Shown here: positions 22,033 through 34,704 of the stretch, piece after piece
How positions within the stretch are numbered: the stretch's first letter is position 1
Layout: every line of letters starts with the position of its first letter
NCBI RefSeq assembly: GCF_010015585.1
Contig: NW_022985087.1
Location: 24,280-88,279, forward strand
DNA: 64,000 nt
Direction of reading: 5' to 3'
From: Eremomyces bilateralis CBS 781.70
Taxonomy: Eukaryota; Ascomycota; Dothideomycetes; Eremomycetales; Eremomycetaceae
The notes under the pieces: generated by a model
The model's input: the letters and a program-made list of their open reading frames with translations, nothing else
The model's database searches: none
Told to the model about the DNA's origin: nothing
Made by a program: the position numbers and the translations under genes

Positions 22033-23877
22033 TCAATTCCCTTTCTTCAACGTCATATTCAAAGCCGGTATATCCAGCCCAATCGCCATCCCTTTCTCAT
22101 CCAATTCAAAAACAAACTCATCCAAACTAACCCCATTATACACAAACTTATCCAGACTGTCCATCCACGTAATACAAGTCGGCGTGCCAGCATCAATTGG
22201 AGCGGCTATATCTTGCAACACAGCTCTAAAGGCTTTTCTGCTACTTTGCGCCGTCTGATCCACGAGATTCGTCGCATACAACCTAAAGTCAAGAGTGTCT
22301 GATGGAATGGAGTATAACTCAGCAAATGCAGCTCTGAGATCTTTGGAACCGCTGGTCCAATTCGTGAGTGAGAGTCCGGATAGTCCATCGATGGTAATGA
22401 GTAGCTTCGAATCGCCGAAGTTGTAGGTACCAGCGTAATTCAGAAAAGCTTGTTGGATGGCTGACTTTTCCAATGCTGGGAGCAGGTATGTCGAGATGAG
22501 GTCAGCATGTGCGTTGAGATCAGCGGGGGCAGCCGTATCAGCCGATAAGATGGCAAAGCCCACACCCCAATCAGGTGCAAGACCAAAGTAAGATGAATAA
22601 AGGCCTTGAGCGCCAAACTGAGTGTAAATGGGTACAAGTGCGCCGGTGGATTTTCCAGTGAGGGTTGCCCGATAGATACTGAAAGGTGCTCCGATATCAT
22701 CGGCGGCATTCGAGGTCTGTGAGACGGGTTTTAGCCAGCGGTTTGTGGAAACTTGGCTGAGAAGCTCTGAGCGGAGAATTGCGCGGCCAGCTTTGGACAG
22801 ATCGGTTACTGTTGAGTACATAAAGTTTGCTGCTAAGGCTCTGTTTCCAGCATAAGACTTTAACCCGAATAATTCAAGCATATGGAAGACCTACGTGCTT
22901 TCATCGATTCTTCCATCCGCCCAACCACTAACTGTTTCGTTGGTCGGAATAACAGCGTTCTTGGTATTGTTTGGTGCACCAAGTGTGCTCGAACGCATGT
23001 TGAGAGGTTGTAAAAAACTCTGGTCGAAGGTAGTGTTGAAAGGTTTTCTGTTGATGTTTTCTACTGCTAGAGCAAGAAGCTGGAAGGCTGCATTTGAATA
23101 GGTTGGGGTGCTTGATGGGAGATTGACGGGTCTTCGTTTTGCCATGAGCTTGAGGAAATCTCGGTGATTTTTGGAAAATGTAGAAATGAGTTGTTGGTTT
23201 TTGGTGGGCAAGATCGAGGCAAGAGCTTTCGGGACCGACTTGTTCGAAAGACTATCGAGGGTCGCTGTGGTGATTGTTAGTACGCGGGAAACATTCTCTG
23301 GGGTGCGCAGAATCTTACCATCTCTTCCTATGCCAGCCATATTACTCGCTAGATCAATGAGTCGTACATCTTCCCACTTCACACTCTCCACAGGCTGGCT
23401 TCCTTCGGATGCAGCAAGTTCGGGGACATGTTTGGTTATCGGATCAAGCCAATGAGTGTCTCCAGCGGCGACAAGGAATGCATAGACAGTAAAGACTGAG
23501 GTAATGCGGGCGACATTGTAGACACTATCAGCGTTCACCTCTCGTACGCCAATTGGGCCGGCAGTTGAGTTGGAAGCAGTGTGATGATATTGATAAAAGA
23601 AAGGAGAAGAGGCGTTTGATAAAGGGTCCGAGGAGAACAGGGCTACGCTGAATGATGTGGTATTTGTCGTTGCTGTGAAGTCGTGGCTGTCGCCAGTGGA
23701 CAACGCGTCAAGCGCAGCTGTGAGATTCATAAGAGCAGCCTGTAGAGGTTTAGATGTAGGTAAACCGGTTGGTAGAGGGAATCTGGGACCAAGTAAGGGA
23801 CATGGCTGATATGAATCCAGAGACCGGACTGACGGTACGGCAGAGAAAAGAAAGACCAAGGGAGTGAGGAAATGCAT
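22033..23877 (-). CDS. Secreted beta-lactamase-fold protein, catalytic pair lost
   Basis: Belongs to the serine beta-lactamase-like family (class C/esterase type). Exons 23877-22895 and 22840-22033 join across a 54-nt intron to 596 aa. A signal peptide is evident (MHFLTPLVFLFSAVPSVRS) and there are many N-x-S/T sites, so it is likely secreted. The family nucleophile motif SxxK should fall in SVYxxxSxxKVFT; here the text is SVYNVARITSVFT, with R124 and S127 in place of Ser and Lys. The YSN motif (Y260-S-N262) remains. The C-terminal domain (FMYSTVTDLSKAGRAIL and onward) is complete. It is therefore probably not a normal serine hydrolase: a pseudoenzyme or a recently inactivated gene. It is close to and convergent with the GT90 gene (88 bp). 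Confidence 0.85.
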
Positions 23878-23941
23878 ATTGGAAGTAACAAGTGAGGCAG
23901 AAGAGTGGAAGTGAAGTATACAAATGACGGTGGATATTTAT

Positions 23942-23951
23942 TATATTTATA
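23942..23951 (-). promoter_or_regulatory. Putative TATA box of the beta-lactamase-like gene
   Basis: TATAAATATA on the minus strand, 65-75 bases upstream of the ATG at 23877, in an otherwise AT-rich patch. Spacing suits a fungal TATA promoter. Confidence 0.5.
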
Positions 23952-24178
23952 CTAGCTTGAATCATCGTTCTTTTATTTTACCTTGACTTTGCACTGAATG
24001 GACTGAATTGATCTACCCCAGGAGGCCCGACTTGATCCCTGCATGTGAAGACCGAGATAGCGCCTTGGCATCAATCAGGGGTTATCACTCATCAGGAAGC
24101 ATCCGATCTGCAGGGAAAGCAATTGGAAAATGTGGCGTTGGAATTTGTCAAGGCTGACGTTGTTGTCTCCATTACACT

Positions 24179-25917
24179 CTACCCCAATATGTATCCTGTC
24201 GGGCCAAATTCGATCCGCTTTTGCCAGTGTTCCCACACTTTCGGATCCAAAGAATGACGTGCGTCTACCGATAAGGCTTTGAAGTGCGCTGACGAGGGAA
24301 GCAACGCGTCCACAACAGCAGCAGGCTGAAGACGACGGATGATTTTCATCGTTGTACTGCCATATGCTGAAGACGGCCACAGCCTTCCGTCGTTCTCTCC
24401 ATTGTCGTCCATGGCAAAGCATAAACTGACCATTGATTTCTCAGAGGGAATCTGATCGGGAGTTGATTCTTCAATTTCCATGCATCGTTCAGCTAATGCA
24501 GCGGACATGGCACCATTCCACGGACCTTCGATTCCTGCCTGGCGAAGGCAGTTGATCGCTCTTCGCCTCCATGCCGAGTTCCGATGTTTGAGTGCAGCAA
24601 GATATAGCGGAGGGATGATCCCTAGTTGAGGCACGAACCTGATTTCCTGACGTCCACGAGTGCTACGGCTCTCAAGATTACTTGAGGCCAGCAGCTCCTC
24701 CGCAGAAGTGATGATATGCTCGAATTTCATGCTCTCCAAGGTCCATGCCTCCTCGTATAAACAGAAAAGGTTTGCGAGAAGAGCGGAGAGAGCTAGACAA
24801 AAGCTCCTTAGGATTCTCCGACTTGTGTATCGTGGGAGTGATGCTTTATCAAGTAACAAAGAGTCGAGGAGGGAATTTCCCTGCTGCAACATGTTGAGCA
24901 GGCGATTTTTATCTTGAACCAACTTTCCTGCGGAAGTACCAGCTGCATTACGAGCAGTTTCCGCAACGAAAGCATACGAAGCGTGAATGACATGTATGAT
25001 ATCTCCCTCGGCCAACAAATCGACATCCTGCGCTAATATGTACCGTTCGAGAGCATCTAATGGGCATACTTCCATTGATGCCAACCGAGTGCCGTTTGTG
25101 TATGAGAGTATCTGAATGTCAATGACGTGAAGTAGAAGATGGAAATCTGAAGCGATTTCAGGGTGTAACTTCATCGCATCGGGGTAGGGGTTGGTATCTG
25201 TTGACGGCGAGGATAAGAAGTGGCACTCTGTGTAAACCATCTGAAACACTGCGTTGATATGCTTCAGAGCATTCTGCCTTCGACGAAATAGCAGTTCAAC
25301 GGAGCACAGTACCAGACAAGTGGTAAAAACCGATGGGAGGCGTGTAGCAAGATCCTCCACATCATTTCGTAGCAGCGACACAGCCGACCCGTAGTACTGG
25401 GAGTATATGTCTTCGAGATGAGACAGTACGTCATGCGACAGGACTTGCAGCTCTTTTGCCGCGCCATACACTATGCAGGCAGCTTTTGCGCCAGGAGAAG
25501 CGTTGGCATAACGTTCAAGTACATGCTTCCATGCTTTTTGACCAACAGGACAAAAAGCGTCATCAAACTCCAGAAGACTGTTCAATCCGATATGAGATAG
25601 TAAGGCTGGATCAAGATGGGCTTTGAACGCTGTTGAATTATTTGGGTCTTGGGATGAAGCAGCCAAAACAGCGCCAGAAGTATTGATGTTGTTATCGCCT
25701 GGCAGCATGCCCTTTGGTGAATAGCCTCCGCATTGTATCCGGGATTGAAAGCACCGAAGGCATTGTGGTTTAATTTCGTCGCATTTGACTTTGCGGGATC
25801 TACTCTAATCCATAAGTATGCAAGTCTGTAGTCATTAATAGATTAGACTCACTTGCACGTAACACAGCCACCACTTGACTGGCCTTTGGTCAGGACTCGA
25901 GTGCGCGCTTTCATCAT
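24179..25917 (-). CDS. Zn2Cys6 transcription factor
   Basis: A fungus-specific nuclear regulator. Exon 1 (25917-25853) and exon 2 (25799-24179) join across a 53-nt intron to 561 aa; splicing completes the zinc cluster C18-x2-C21-x6-C28-x6-C35-x2-C38-x6-C45, within GCVTCKSRKVKCDEIKPQC. The rest is a largely helical regulatory region of the type seen in DUF3468-class factors, with FRRRQNALKHINAVF and a C-terminal part about SAWRRRAINCLRQAG. The ATG at 25917 is the first of two adjacent ATGs. Targets are unknown. The adjacent, same-strand secreted gene and the receptor are possible but unproven targets. Confidence 0.88.
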
Positions 25918-26706
25918 AACCAATTCGATGTGGAGTCCTTCATGCAACCAGCTCGGACTTTAGCTCACAAGAAGTCGTTGTATAAAGCCGAGTGCGCCGC
26001 GAACATCCGGTTCGAAGCGGAGCAGGAGTAAAATTTGACGCCAAGGTCTAACACCGAGATAGCTTCAATGCCCCTTTAACCCATTAGTCGCTCAATAAAG
26101 GAGGTTTGACGCTCCGCGTTAATGATAGGATCCGTGGATTCGTTGGCTGTAGACGCGGGCTCAAGATGTGAAGTTGGTTATATGGATAATGGTGAGAAAT
26201 GGAGCCTTGACGAATTGCTCGATACCATATCCATACATATCGGACATGACAGGGATGTCAGCGATTATGGTTTCTTACGATATATCTCTCACTCGGCAAG
26301 TCAGTTTGAGCAGAGAGAGGTCACAAAATTACATCTAGAGACCATAAAAGCCGATCATTTTTTATTGTACATCCACACTCCATTTGATTGCGTGCCACCT
26401 TCCTCCGAGTTGTGCTGTGGAATTCACATCCGGCGTATTCTTCATAGCACCTAAATCTGCCTCGCCATCACCAAGTGAACAACGCCAAGGACAATGCTAA
26501 TTAGACGAATGGCGGTACCATTCAAAGGTTCCTCACACCTGGAGACGGTAACCATATCGATCCATATCCCATACTCAGCACACTTCCCTTCAAACTGTAC
26601 CGTCCCGCTCACGCTGGCGAAAGAGGTCCTTCCCACGCCGACAAAACAAGCCCCTTCCAAAACGCCTCTTCATGAGCTTCCATATTTATGAGGTGCATAA
26701 TCTGGC
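25918..26706. other. Intergenic spacer
   Basis: Holds the promoter of the Zn2Cys6 gene and the 3' end of the receptor gene. A plus-strand ORF of 110 codons (26122-26454) has no recognisable feature and I do not call it a gene. Confidence 0.4.
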
Positions 26707-28382
26707 TCACGCCTCTTCTATAGTGACTTCGACCGTCTTTTCAATATACACGTGCATGTCTGGTGAGTTCGAATCCGATAACCTTGACAATCTTGGTGTG
26801 GTCGAGCGTGCCTGAGAAGGCTGTGTGATGCCCGAATTAGTATCACATGCCGTATGGTTCTCCGCGCCACCAGTAATGACAGTTGTCCGAGCGGGGACAT
26901 TATGCGGAAGGGCATTTGCATGATGGCCGGACGAAGAAGCTCCTAGATCGGTGGATAACCCCGTCACAAAGGAAACCCTCCTAGAGTCATGACACTGTGT
27001 TGTGAACATCTGCTGGTGATTCACAGACGAAGTAGGCGGAAGGAAATCTGCATTATGACTGGACGGAGAAGCGGCGAGATCGGCGGATGACCCCGTCACA
27101 AATGAAACCCCCCTGGAGTCGGGATTGTGCGTCGTGGGTATCGCCTGGTGGTTCACGGACGAAGAACCAACATCTGATGACGACTCCCGGCCGTCGATGG
27201 AGGAGTGGGAATGATTGGAGAGGGGTATAAGAGGGACGTCAGGTGTGCGAGGAGTTGGTGGGAGGGTCGCCACTCCTGAACCCGATGACGGTTTGGATCG
27301 CGAGGCTGAATTCGTATCTCGGCGCCACGGACGGCTGTCGAATCGAACTAGGTGCCGTGTCCACCCATACAGGATCGCATCTACCCAGCCAATTGATGTA
27401 AGGCAACAGCCGGCGAATATATATAATCCAGTAGGCGCTGTGGATCCTGACATAGCAACCATGCGGACGACAGCCACAGGAATCGTGAGACCACAGTAAA
27501 AGACTGGATAAAGAGCCATGTTCCGTGCGATTCGGCTAGCGAGATCGGTGGTATGAAGGAAGTTGTTCCTATCGTTGGACACCCGGAATAGTCGGATGAG
27601 GACAATGCTATAGACGAGGATGAGGCCGAATTGGAAGATGAATACCCAGAGATAATGAAGGGTCAGTCTACTGGTGTCATATCGATCGGAAATCCAACAC
27701 TAATTCCTGGTCAGCGTAGCTCTAAAGGTGACAAGCAAATGTAACATACCCAAGCCCCAGCCCGTGCAAAAAAGGAATGCTCATGAGTCACAGGCCCAAT
27801 CACGGTCAGAATGATCGACACTATCCAAGTGAAGGCAATTCCAACCACAAACCACCGACCGGAAAGGGTTCTTGCCCTCCCCATCACCGGAAGGCAATAC
27901 AAGGTGTGAAGGGCAATGGCCACTGAGAACCCTCCTGACGAAATATCCCCGAGCTGGATAAAGACGGCTTGGAAAACACATGTTCGACTGGGAGAGAGAA
28001 CAGCGCCAATCCTAAGCCAATGCCACGAGACGGCAAAAGCGGCTCCTTGGAAAAAGTCTGCGAGCAGAAGATTCAGCACGAGGGAGGCCGACTGACTGTA
28101 ACCGGCCAACGTACCGACCCTGTAAAAGTGGTGGAGCATTCCCTTGCACATGTAGGCAATGAGAAGGAAAGTGGCCACAAGTGACAGGGTTCCAAAGACT
28201 GAGAGAGCAATAACCCCACGTGCGATAATGTTGTCCTGGCTTAAGAACAGTGTTTGATCGGCCATCGACACATTGGACACGATGCCAGCAACGGCCGGTA
28301 ATGCGGCAATCCCATAGTCAAGGTTGAACGCGGATTCAATATCGGGGTGAAATTCCGGCGGTATCATGGCTCTAGTGTTCAT
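26707..28382 (-). CDS. Seven-transmembrane receptor-like protein (fungal GPCR)
   Basis: Exons 28382-27750 and 27699-26707 join across a 50-nt intron in phase 0 to 541 aa. Seven hydrophobic segments can be counted: four in exon 1 (the first about VIALSVFGTLSLVATFLLIAY), three in exon 2 (LHYLWVFIFQFGLILVYSI, LYPVFYCGLTIPVAVVRM, GLYIFAGCCLTSIGWVDAIL). The ARNMALYPVFY segment at TM6 resembles fungal cAMP-receptor-like/Git3-type receptors. The extracellular N-terminus is short (about 50 aa). The cytoplasmic tail of about 200 residues is Ser/Thr/His-rich and holds a tandem repeat of 44 residues (SSVNHQ..DSRxVSFVTG..DLxAS). Ligand and coupling are unknown. Confidence 0.8.
26914..27177 (-). repeat. 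132-bp coding tandem duplication in receptor tail
   Basis: Two copies of exactly 132 bp period (for example CGTCACA at 26962 and 27094) encode the two 44-residue tail repeats. Divergence between copies is moderate and the frame is kept, which suggests selection on the tail or a fairly recent event. Confidence 0.8.
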
Positions 28383-28567
28383 GAGGTCGTCTGGGTCTCG
28401 TAGACAGCCACGATCGAATGTTTTAGAAGGTTTGACGTGAGAGGTTGTTTGCGAAGTTGGTAGGGATCAGACAAGCGTGATGAGGAGGATAAACGATAAG
28501 CATGAGTATATGGTGCCGGTAAACTAGGCGCAAGTATACGATGTACGAAAACGAAATGTGAGCAGAG

Positions 28568-28640
28568 GATGTAGGTAAACGAATCGTCAGTGTAGGGTAG
28601 GTAAACGAATCGTGAGTGTAGGATGTAGGTAAACAAAGGG
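28568..28640. repeat. Minisatellite, three copies
   Basis: Three imperfect copies of a 26-30-bp unit containing GTAGGTAAACGAATCGTGAGT, just upstream of the receptor gene. Confidence 0.7.
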
Positions 28641-31361
28641 TAAGAGTGAATTTCGACGTCGCGTGTGATCTATATCAATTACAGTCCCCGCTATCATCGC
28701 GATTCCAAATGAGGATTCCATGGAAAAGCGATTATGCCCAAGGGCGCCTTCACACGAAATCCTCCACTTTGTCTAAGGAGGTCAAGCTTCTTCACCAGGC
28801 TGATCGAGGAATCAGTGACTCAGAAGGATCAGAATGCGAATGTGAAGGATATTCAGGTCGTCAAGGAGAATGAATTCGACATGGTGAATCGCCAAGGTAA
28901 CAAGAGAGCTAAAGCTGTGCAACCAAGTGAATGGTTAATCTTCAATCTAGTAGAATTTTCAGCACATGGCTCAGGACAATCGCATGTAAAACGCCGAGAA
29001 CACATGAAGGCCAACAAAGGATTAAGAATGATGAACTTCATGGAACAAGATAATCAAAGCATGAGAAGAACGAGGGCCACTCGGCTGTCAGAGCGACAAG
29101 GTGCAGTCCATTTGCCCATGGACGTTCATGTTTTGGCATTGGATTAAGGCTAGCTTGCGCCACCGTCGACGTGGTCTGGAACTTGCATATGTTTACTAGG
29201 TGGAAAAGAATATTGGTCTGGGATGGAACGTGGGGAATTTGGTGTTTGAATCGCGTGGTTGAGGAGCAGGGCTTCTGAATCGTCATGTCCAGTATCCGAG
29301 CCAGCATCACCATTTTTCTGGGGGTAACAGATGGCACATGTTCAATATTTCCCGGACGGAAAATGCCAATCAGCACCAATGGCTGGGGACATGAGAGCTG
29401 ATGACCAAACCAAAATGGCATTGTTCCTGAACGAAGATGTTTGCCTTCGGTAAAGGGGACAGAAGGATAGTGACAGATGGATATGCCTCAGGGATGCATT
29501 GTGTGCTGGAAGTTACTCCGTACATACGGAACTTTGTCAGATCCGGGCATTTAGATATTAGCATCTGGATGTCAACATCTAGATGAGGTCTGGCTAGCAT
29601 TTGGAAGCGTCGGGAGTCGGTTCGGATGGAAGCGAACCGTCAAACGTGGTGCGAATCTGATGAGAAAGTCAGAAAACATTGTGGACAAGATCTGGAAGCA
29701 GAGCAGGATGTCACCAAATCTTCCCTTTCCCCGCAAGCGCGTCGCGCCGGCACGCCACTGGACTTAACCCTGGCAGCCTGACTCCGGTACTGTGGAGATT
29801 TGGACGGGGCGACGGGCTCATCCGCTTCTCTGGAGACTAACATCCCGAGTCAGCTTGTACATGCAGACGGCTGCGGACGAAATATTTCCGTTTTCTGTAC
29901 CATCGATTTTTAGTACTGCGCCATCGAACTTTGGTGAAATGTTAAGTGTACGGGAGCGAATCCAAGCAGCTGTCAAACCTCCCGAGGAAAAGTGGAATCG
30001 CTGCATCTGAGGGAGGAATGCGGAGCATAGATTCATCGAGCCGGGACAGATACTTAGCATGTCGGGCAGCCCATCATCCCTTCGAATACTCTGGTATTCA
30101 TCGATTAAGTCTGGCAAAGAAGGATTTCCCTGACTCGTAATCCATAGAGCTGGAAAAAGCGGCCAGACAACCCCCTGAAATCATGATTCCTCCGATCTAA
30201 TAGATTGCACCAGACTCGTGGGGTGTCTATCGTAAAGTGAAGCCGGGCTGACTGCTGGACTCGGTGACATACAGAGTACAGAATGCATCCTTTCAACGGT
30301 AATAGCTTGGCTCAACAACTACGCGGGGTCCGCGAAGAACACATGTCCACATTGATATCGTATACATCGTAAATCATGGCTAGAGGCTAGAGTACCCTGT
30401 ACCAGGGAGATGGAAGGACATATTCACCCGTCGATACACCACCCACAATGAACAGCTTCGCCCAGAAAGCGAGGATGTTATCTACCAGTAGTAAAACATA
30501 CACAAGTGGGTAGATCGGGACTTCGGTGGATAAGGAGCTGGCCATACCTCACCCTCGATGTTATGTAACCTCCAAGGAGGCCAATGAATAGCAGCATCCA
30601 ATGTAAATCAACATCGGGGGCTGGAAAATATTGCATAATAGTATTGTGTGGAAGAGAATTGATCATAGCTAACAAGAACTTTCATCTTTTCTGCGCCATA
30701 CGCTTGTAACATTTTAGCTCAGCGCACATACGAGGTTACGAGATTAGTACAGAACAAAGGCTTGATTCGCATTTGACCCTGAGAGAGTCCAAATTGAAGA
30801 CCAATCCCCCGCAAAGGGGAAAGCATAATGGTAGGCAAGATTTGTTGAAGGGTGCAAATGGAAGGGAAATCAAAGGTACCAAGGCACAAGGTAATCTGAC
30901 GGTAATTATATGATGACCACTGGTCCTACTCCTCCCCCACCCCCTCGCCCTGTCATCGTTAAATGATGTGTCTGCGATCCTTATCTTCTCACCTTATCGC
31001 CTTGTCGCCTGAGGACTGAGGCAGAGACAGGCTGGCAGACCCAGGCTGGGTGGCTGGCAGACCGCAGGCCGCAGGGGCCAGGCCGCCAGGGCATCATGAT
31101 AGCGCACGGACATCAGCTTCTCCACTGAACGAGGAGTTCCTACAGTTCGACCAGCTGCATCGATCGTCATCAAAACATCAAACCTCACCTTGACTTCCTC
31201 CCTCCATTTTTCTGTTTCATTTGGCTTGACTTGGTTCTCACGCTAAGGAGGCCCTCCTGTCTTCGGGCGTCTAAGTTAGCCTTTGTGACTCCCTCTTCTT
31301 TATAGATTGGTCGAACTTCTCTTATGGATGAATGATCTCCCACCACTTCCCCGCTCTGCCG
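28641..31361. other. Gene-poor region
   Basis: No gene is supported in about 2.7 kb. The longest ORF (28734-29147, plus, 137 codons, starting MPKGAFTRNPP) is Lys/Arg/Gln-rich with no domain. One TACTCCGTA 9-mer lies at 29514-29522. Imperfect GGCTGGCAGACC repeats occur near 31028-31075. The region may hold long UTRs or non-coding RNA. Confidence 0.4.
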
Positions 31362-31368
31362 TATATAA
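31362..31368 (+). promoter_or_regulatory. Putative TATA box of the PA-RING gene
   Basis: TATATAA about 120 bases before the ATG at 31489, the only such element in the upstream 300 bases. Confidence 0.45.
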
Positions 31369-31488
31369 CCTCCCAAACCGAAAGACTTCGAACAGTCCAA
31401 GCATTCCGTTCTTTTGATGGTTTATGGAATACCAGATGATATGGGTTATAGTACCCTTGATGATGATCCTTGAATCGGTGTCTCCCCT

Positions 31489-34392
31489 ATGAGCATCATG
31501 ACTCCTTTACGACTTCTTTTGACCCTCTGTGGCCTGATCATATCGATCGTCCTTCTGATCAACGTTCGTCTCCCCTCCCGGTTCGAGTCCGATACGTCTC
31601 CTTTCGGCGATTCAGGTTGGCAACCAGGGTATGGCGGACCTAACCGCTCAGGAAGCTTGCGCTCGCTCTTCTCCTTCCACACCCCACTCTTTGCGCCTTC
31701 GGCGATCATCAGCCTCACAAACGACAATTCGACCTTTTTCTTGGCCAGACCTGCGGCGTTTGGACCTCTATTGCCCTCAACGGGTTTGAATGGACAGTTA
31801 TGGATTGCTCCTGGGTTTACGGACGACAGTCCATTACGGAGAAAAAGTCGGGACGGCAGCACCCTACCTAACGGAGAACTTGGATGTACGGATATTCCGG
31901 GGTGGAGTGAAAAGCTTGGAAGGGTCTCCGACTCCGAAGACTGGCAGAACGAAAGGAGTTCTGGCGATCGACAAATGGAAGGATTATCCAAAGGAACGAC
32001 CAACTCCAAGAGTCAGCTCACGGAGGGGGAAACCGTGGATCCGACAATCAGCCCTTCAAACGTGAAGCCTACAGTAGGCGGAGCCCATCGGAATAGGGTT
32101 GGCCCCAGGAGAGATGTTCGATTTTTGCAAGAGTCAGGAGAGATATTCGGAAAAGTGGTCCTCATTTCCAGGGGTGGATGCAGCTTCTTTGACAAGACAA
32201 TGTGGGCTCAACGTCGAGGAGCTGTTGCGCTCATGGTTGGCGACCATGTTCCTGGAGGACCACTCGTGACCATGTACGCCAACGGCGATACCTCGAATGT
32301 GTCCATACCGGCCATATTCACGAGCTATACGACTGCTCATCTGCTCTCAACTTTGACTCCGGTAGTGATGCCGATGGATGGTATACTTCCAAGCCACGAT
32401 GGAGTCGACGCTCGCTGGGCACCGTCTAACCGTGCCTCTGATGTCCCAGAGCAAGATGGAAGTCATCCTACATCTCGGTCAGGAGTTTCTGCATATCCAC
32501 CGAATTCCCAATTGCGAGGTCGCCAATCTCCATCCCTCACCCAGTGGCTCTATGGGTTGTTCATTCGTAGAGCACCCCTTCCAGGCCGGACACGGTCGGG
32601 CTTATCAGCGAAATCGATGGAGGAATCCAACATTCCAACTGATTTCGGTGATTCGAACCGGCTGTCCACTAGTCGGTTGGAGGAAACAAGCAATGGACGC
32701 TCTGGCATAAAACCGAGAGTTGGTAAATCGCCTGGATCATCGTCAGTGACATTGGACCAAGATTCAAACGGGTTCATGGATGGGGTTCGTAATTGGCGTA
32801 ACCTTCACCCGTTTCCTGATGCCGTGGAGTCAGAAGAACCGGGAAATCGAAATGGATTCAATGACGATCTCCGTCAAAAAGAGCCTTCCAACATTGTTCA
32901 GGGGAAGTCGATCCGACCAAGCGAATGCGTCATTACTCCTGAAAGTGGAGAATACAAAGGGGTCTCTTGTGTGACCAACGGTGCTGCACTTAGAAGTGCC
33001 GTCCCAACCACGAACAAAGGGCATTCGTTTACTTCATGGTTGGGTATACACGTTTCAGGGTCCGGCCCAAACGATTTGCCGTCCTCCCCCAACGACGACA
33101 TTCCCCCCACGCAATTTTCTCGTCAATACATCCATCCTCACAAAGATTCGAAAACGAACCAATCACAACAAAACCTTCAGCTAGGAGTCTGGGTCACTTT
33201 AACCCCGACTTCTATCTCATCATCCCCCTTTCTTGACACTCTGTTAGTTCTAGTGGTATCTCCATTAATCACTCTCACAGTTGTCTATGGATTACTTGTA
33301 CTGCGTAATCGTATTCGCCGGAGGCATTGGCGGGCACCTAAGAAGATCGTTGAACAACTACCAGTTCGTGTATACCGCGAACATCAACCATCTCAATCCA
33401 GAGAATACGCGCCTCCTGTGCAAACACCTTCCCCTCTTGAACCGTCAACTTCACAAGTCGACGAACGCACACCGCTTCTATCAAGGTTTCATCAGGTAAG
33501 TCCATACCCTCGCTCCACCGCCATAACTAATAAGAGTAACAGAATCCGGACATATTCGGATTTGGCGCAATGGATCCGGGACCATCCTCATCGGCACCCG
33601 ATGAACAGTACTTGTATCCAGCTTGGCGGCCTTCTTCGGGAGTTCGCGATGGAGCAGCGGGGCCGAGCCTTCGAGGCAAAGGCCCAGCGCAAGCGCAAGC
33701 GCAAGCCGGACCGCAAGCCGGACCGCAAGCCCGACCTCAAACCCGACCGCAAGCCCGACCACGAGGCCGGCAGCTACACGCTGATCCATCCAAGCGGGTC
33801 AGCTGGAGCGAAACACCTGGTCGAGCGCTTGATTGGCTTAAGGGGCAGCAAGCCGACCAAGACGCAGAAGCAGCGAGAAACCCCTGGATCCCGAGCAAGC
33901 GAACGCCTGTCTGGTCATTCCAAGCTAGACAATCAGTCCAATTCCAACCTCTCCACTCCAGACGACCAGTCTGGAAACGCGTCCTCCGTCGAATAGTCCC
34001 GTGGGCACATTGGCCTAGTGATGCTAGCGACGTGAGCGACTTTAGCCAGGAGACGTTCTACCCCGAGTCCATTCCGGAATGGCTTCAGAATTATGAGGAG
34101 CCAGATGACTTTAATTCCCGTTTTCCTATTCCTCATTATCCACAGAAAACCTGCCCGGTTTGTTGCGAGGACTACGTTGAAGGCATCTGTCTGGTCATGA
34201 CTCTTCCATGTGGCCATGAGTTCCATAAGGATTGCGTGTAAGTCTTTCCTATCATCCTTACGAGGACCGTACTGACTAACTGATAGGACGGAATGGCTCG
34301 TTTCGAGGCGTGGAGTCTGCCCCATTTGTCGGGATGACGTAGCCGAAGGCGTTCGTCATAGTACCGACCAACAGGATGGTTCTGAAGCTTGA
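31489..34392 (+). CDS. PA-TM-RING E3 ubiquitin ligase
   Basis: Membrane-anchored ubiquitin ligase of the endosome/Golgi type (protease-associated domain, one TM, cytosolic RING-H2). Exons 31489-33495, 33543-34237 and 34287-34392 give 935 aa; the introns are 47 and 49 nt. Order: signal/anchor (LRLLLTLCGLIISIVLLINV), a PA-like region around residues 190-290 (FGKVVLISRGGCSFFDKTMWAQRRGA), a long low-complexity lumenal stretch, TM near 585-610, then an Ala/Gln/Pro/Arg repeat (QAGPQARPQTRPQ). The C-terminal RING-H2 reads CPVCCEDY..CGHEFHKDC, then CPICR; its last CxxC pair comes from exon 3, so splicing is needed for a working RING. Both Zn sites look complete. Confidence 0.88.
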
Positions 34393-34704
34393 TCATCGGC
34401 CACGGGTTCGATGAGTGCACGGAAGCTTTTCCTGTCATGCTGCAAGGATTCAATAAGGACGAATGTTATGGAACGGAATACCTCCATTCGAGGCATGGAA
34501 TACCCTGGTGGTCGGGAAGTCGTTGAAGGCACTTATGGGAGTGCTCTTCTGGCTTCAAAGGACACCTTTCGAAGATTGATCGGGTTCACGATTGCATGGA
34601 TTTGTACGAATATGATGATAGCGATGAACATTAATAGTCCATTGACTCCCCTATACCATATTGGTCTTTCCTTGTGATGTGCCTGTCGCCATAATTGGGT
34701 AGAG
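34393..34704 (+). pseudogene. Decayed duplicate of the RING-gene 3' end
   Basis: From about 34425 the sequence parallels the end of exon 2, intron 2 and exon 3 of the preceding gene. CGGAAT..CTC..TTCGAGGC.TGGA at 34472-34500 matches 34289-34316, and GTCGGGAAGTCGTTGAAGGC parallels GTCGGGATGACGTAGCCGAAGGC. The zinc-binding cysteines are not retained in frame. It looks like an old tandem copy of the gene tail. Confidence 0.5.

Noticed and set aside
26122-26454. 110-codon plus-strand ORF
   Set aside because: No family features, no presequence or repeats; length not unusual for chance.
28734-29147. 137-codon ORF in the gene-poor region
   Set aside because: Charged, featureless; several overlapping ORFs of similar quality nearby. 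Kept only as a remark in the spacer entry.
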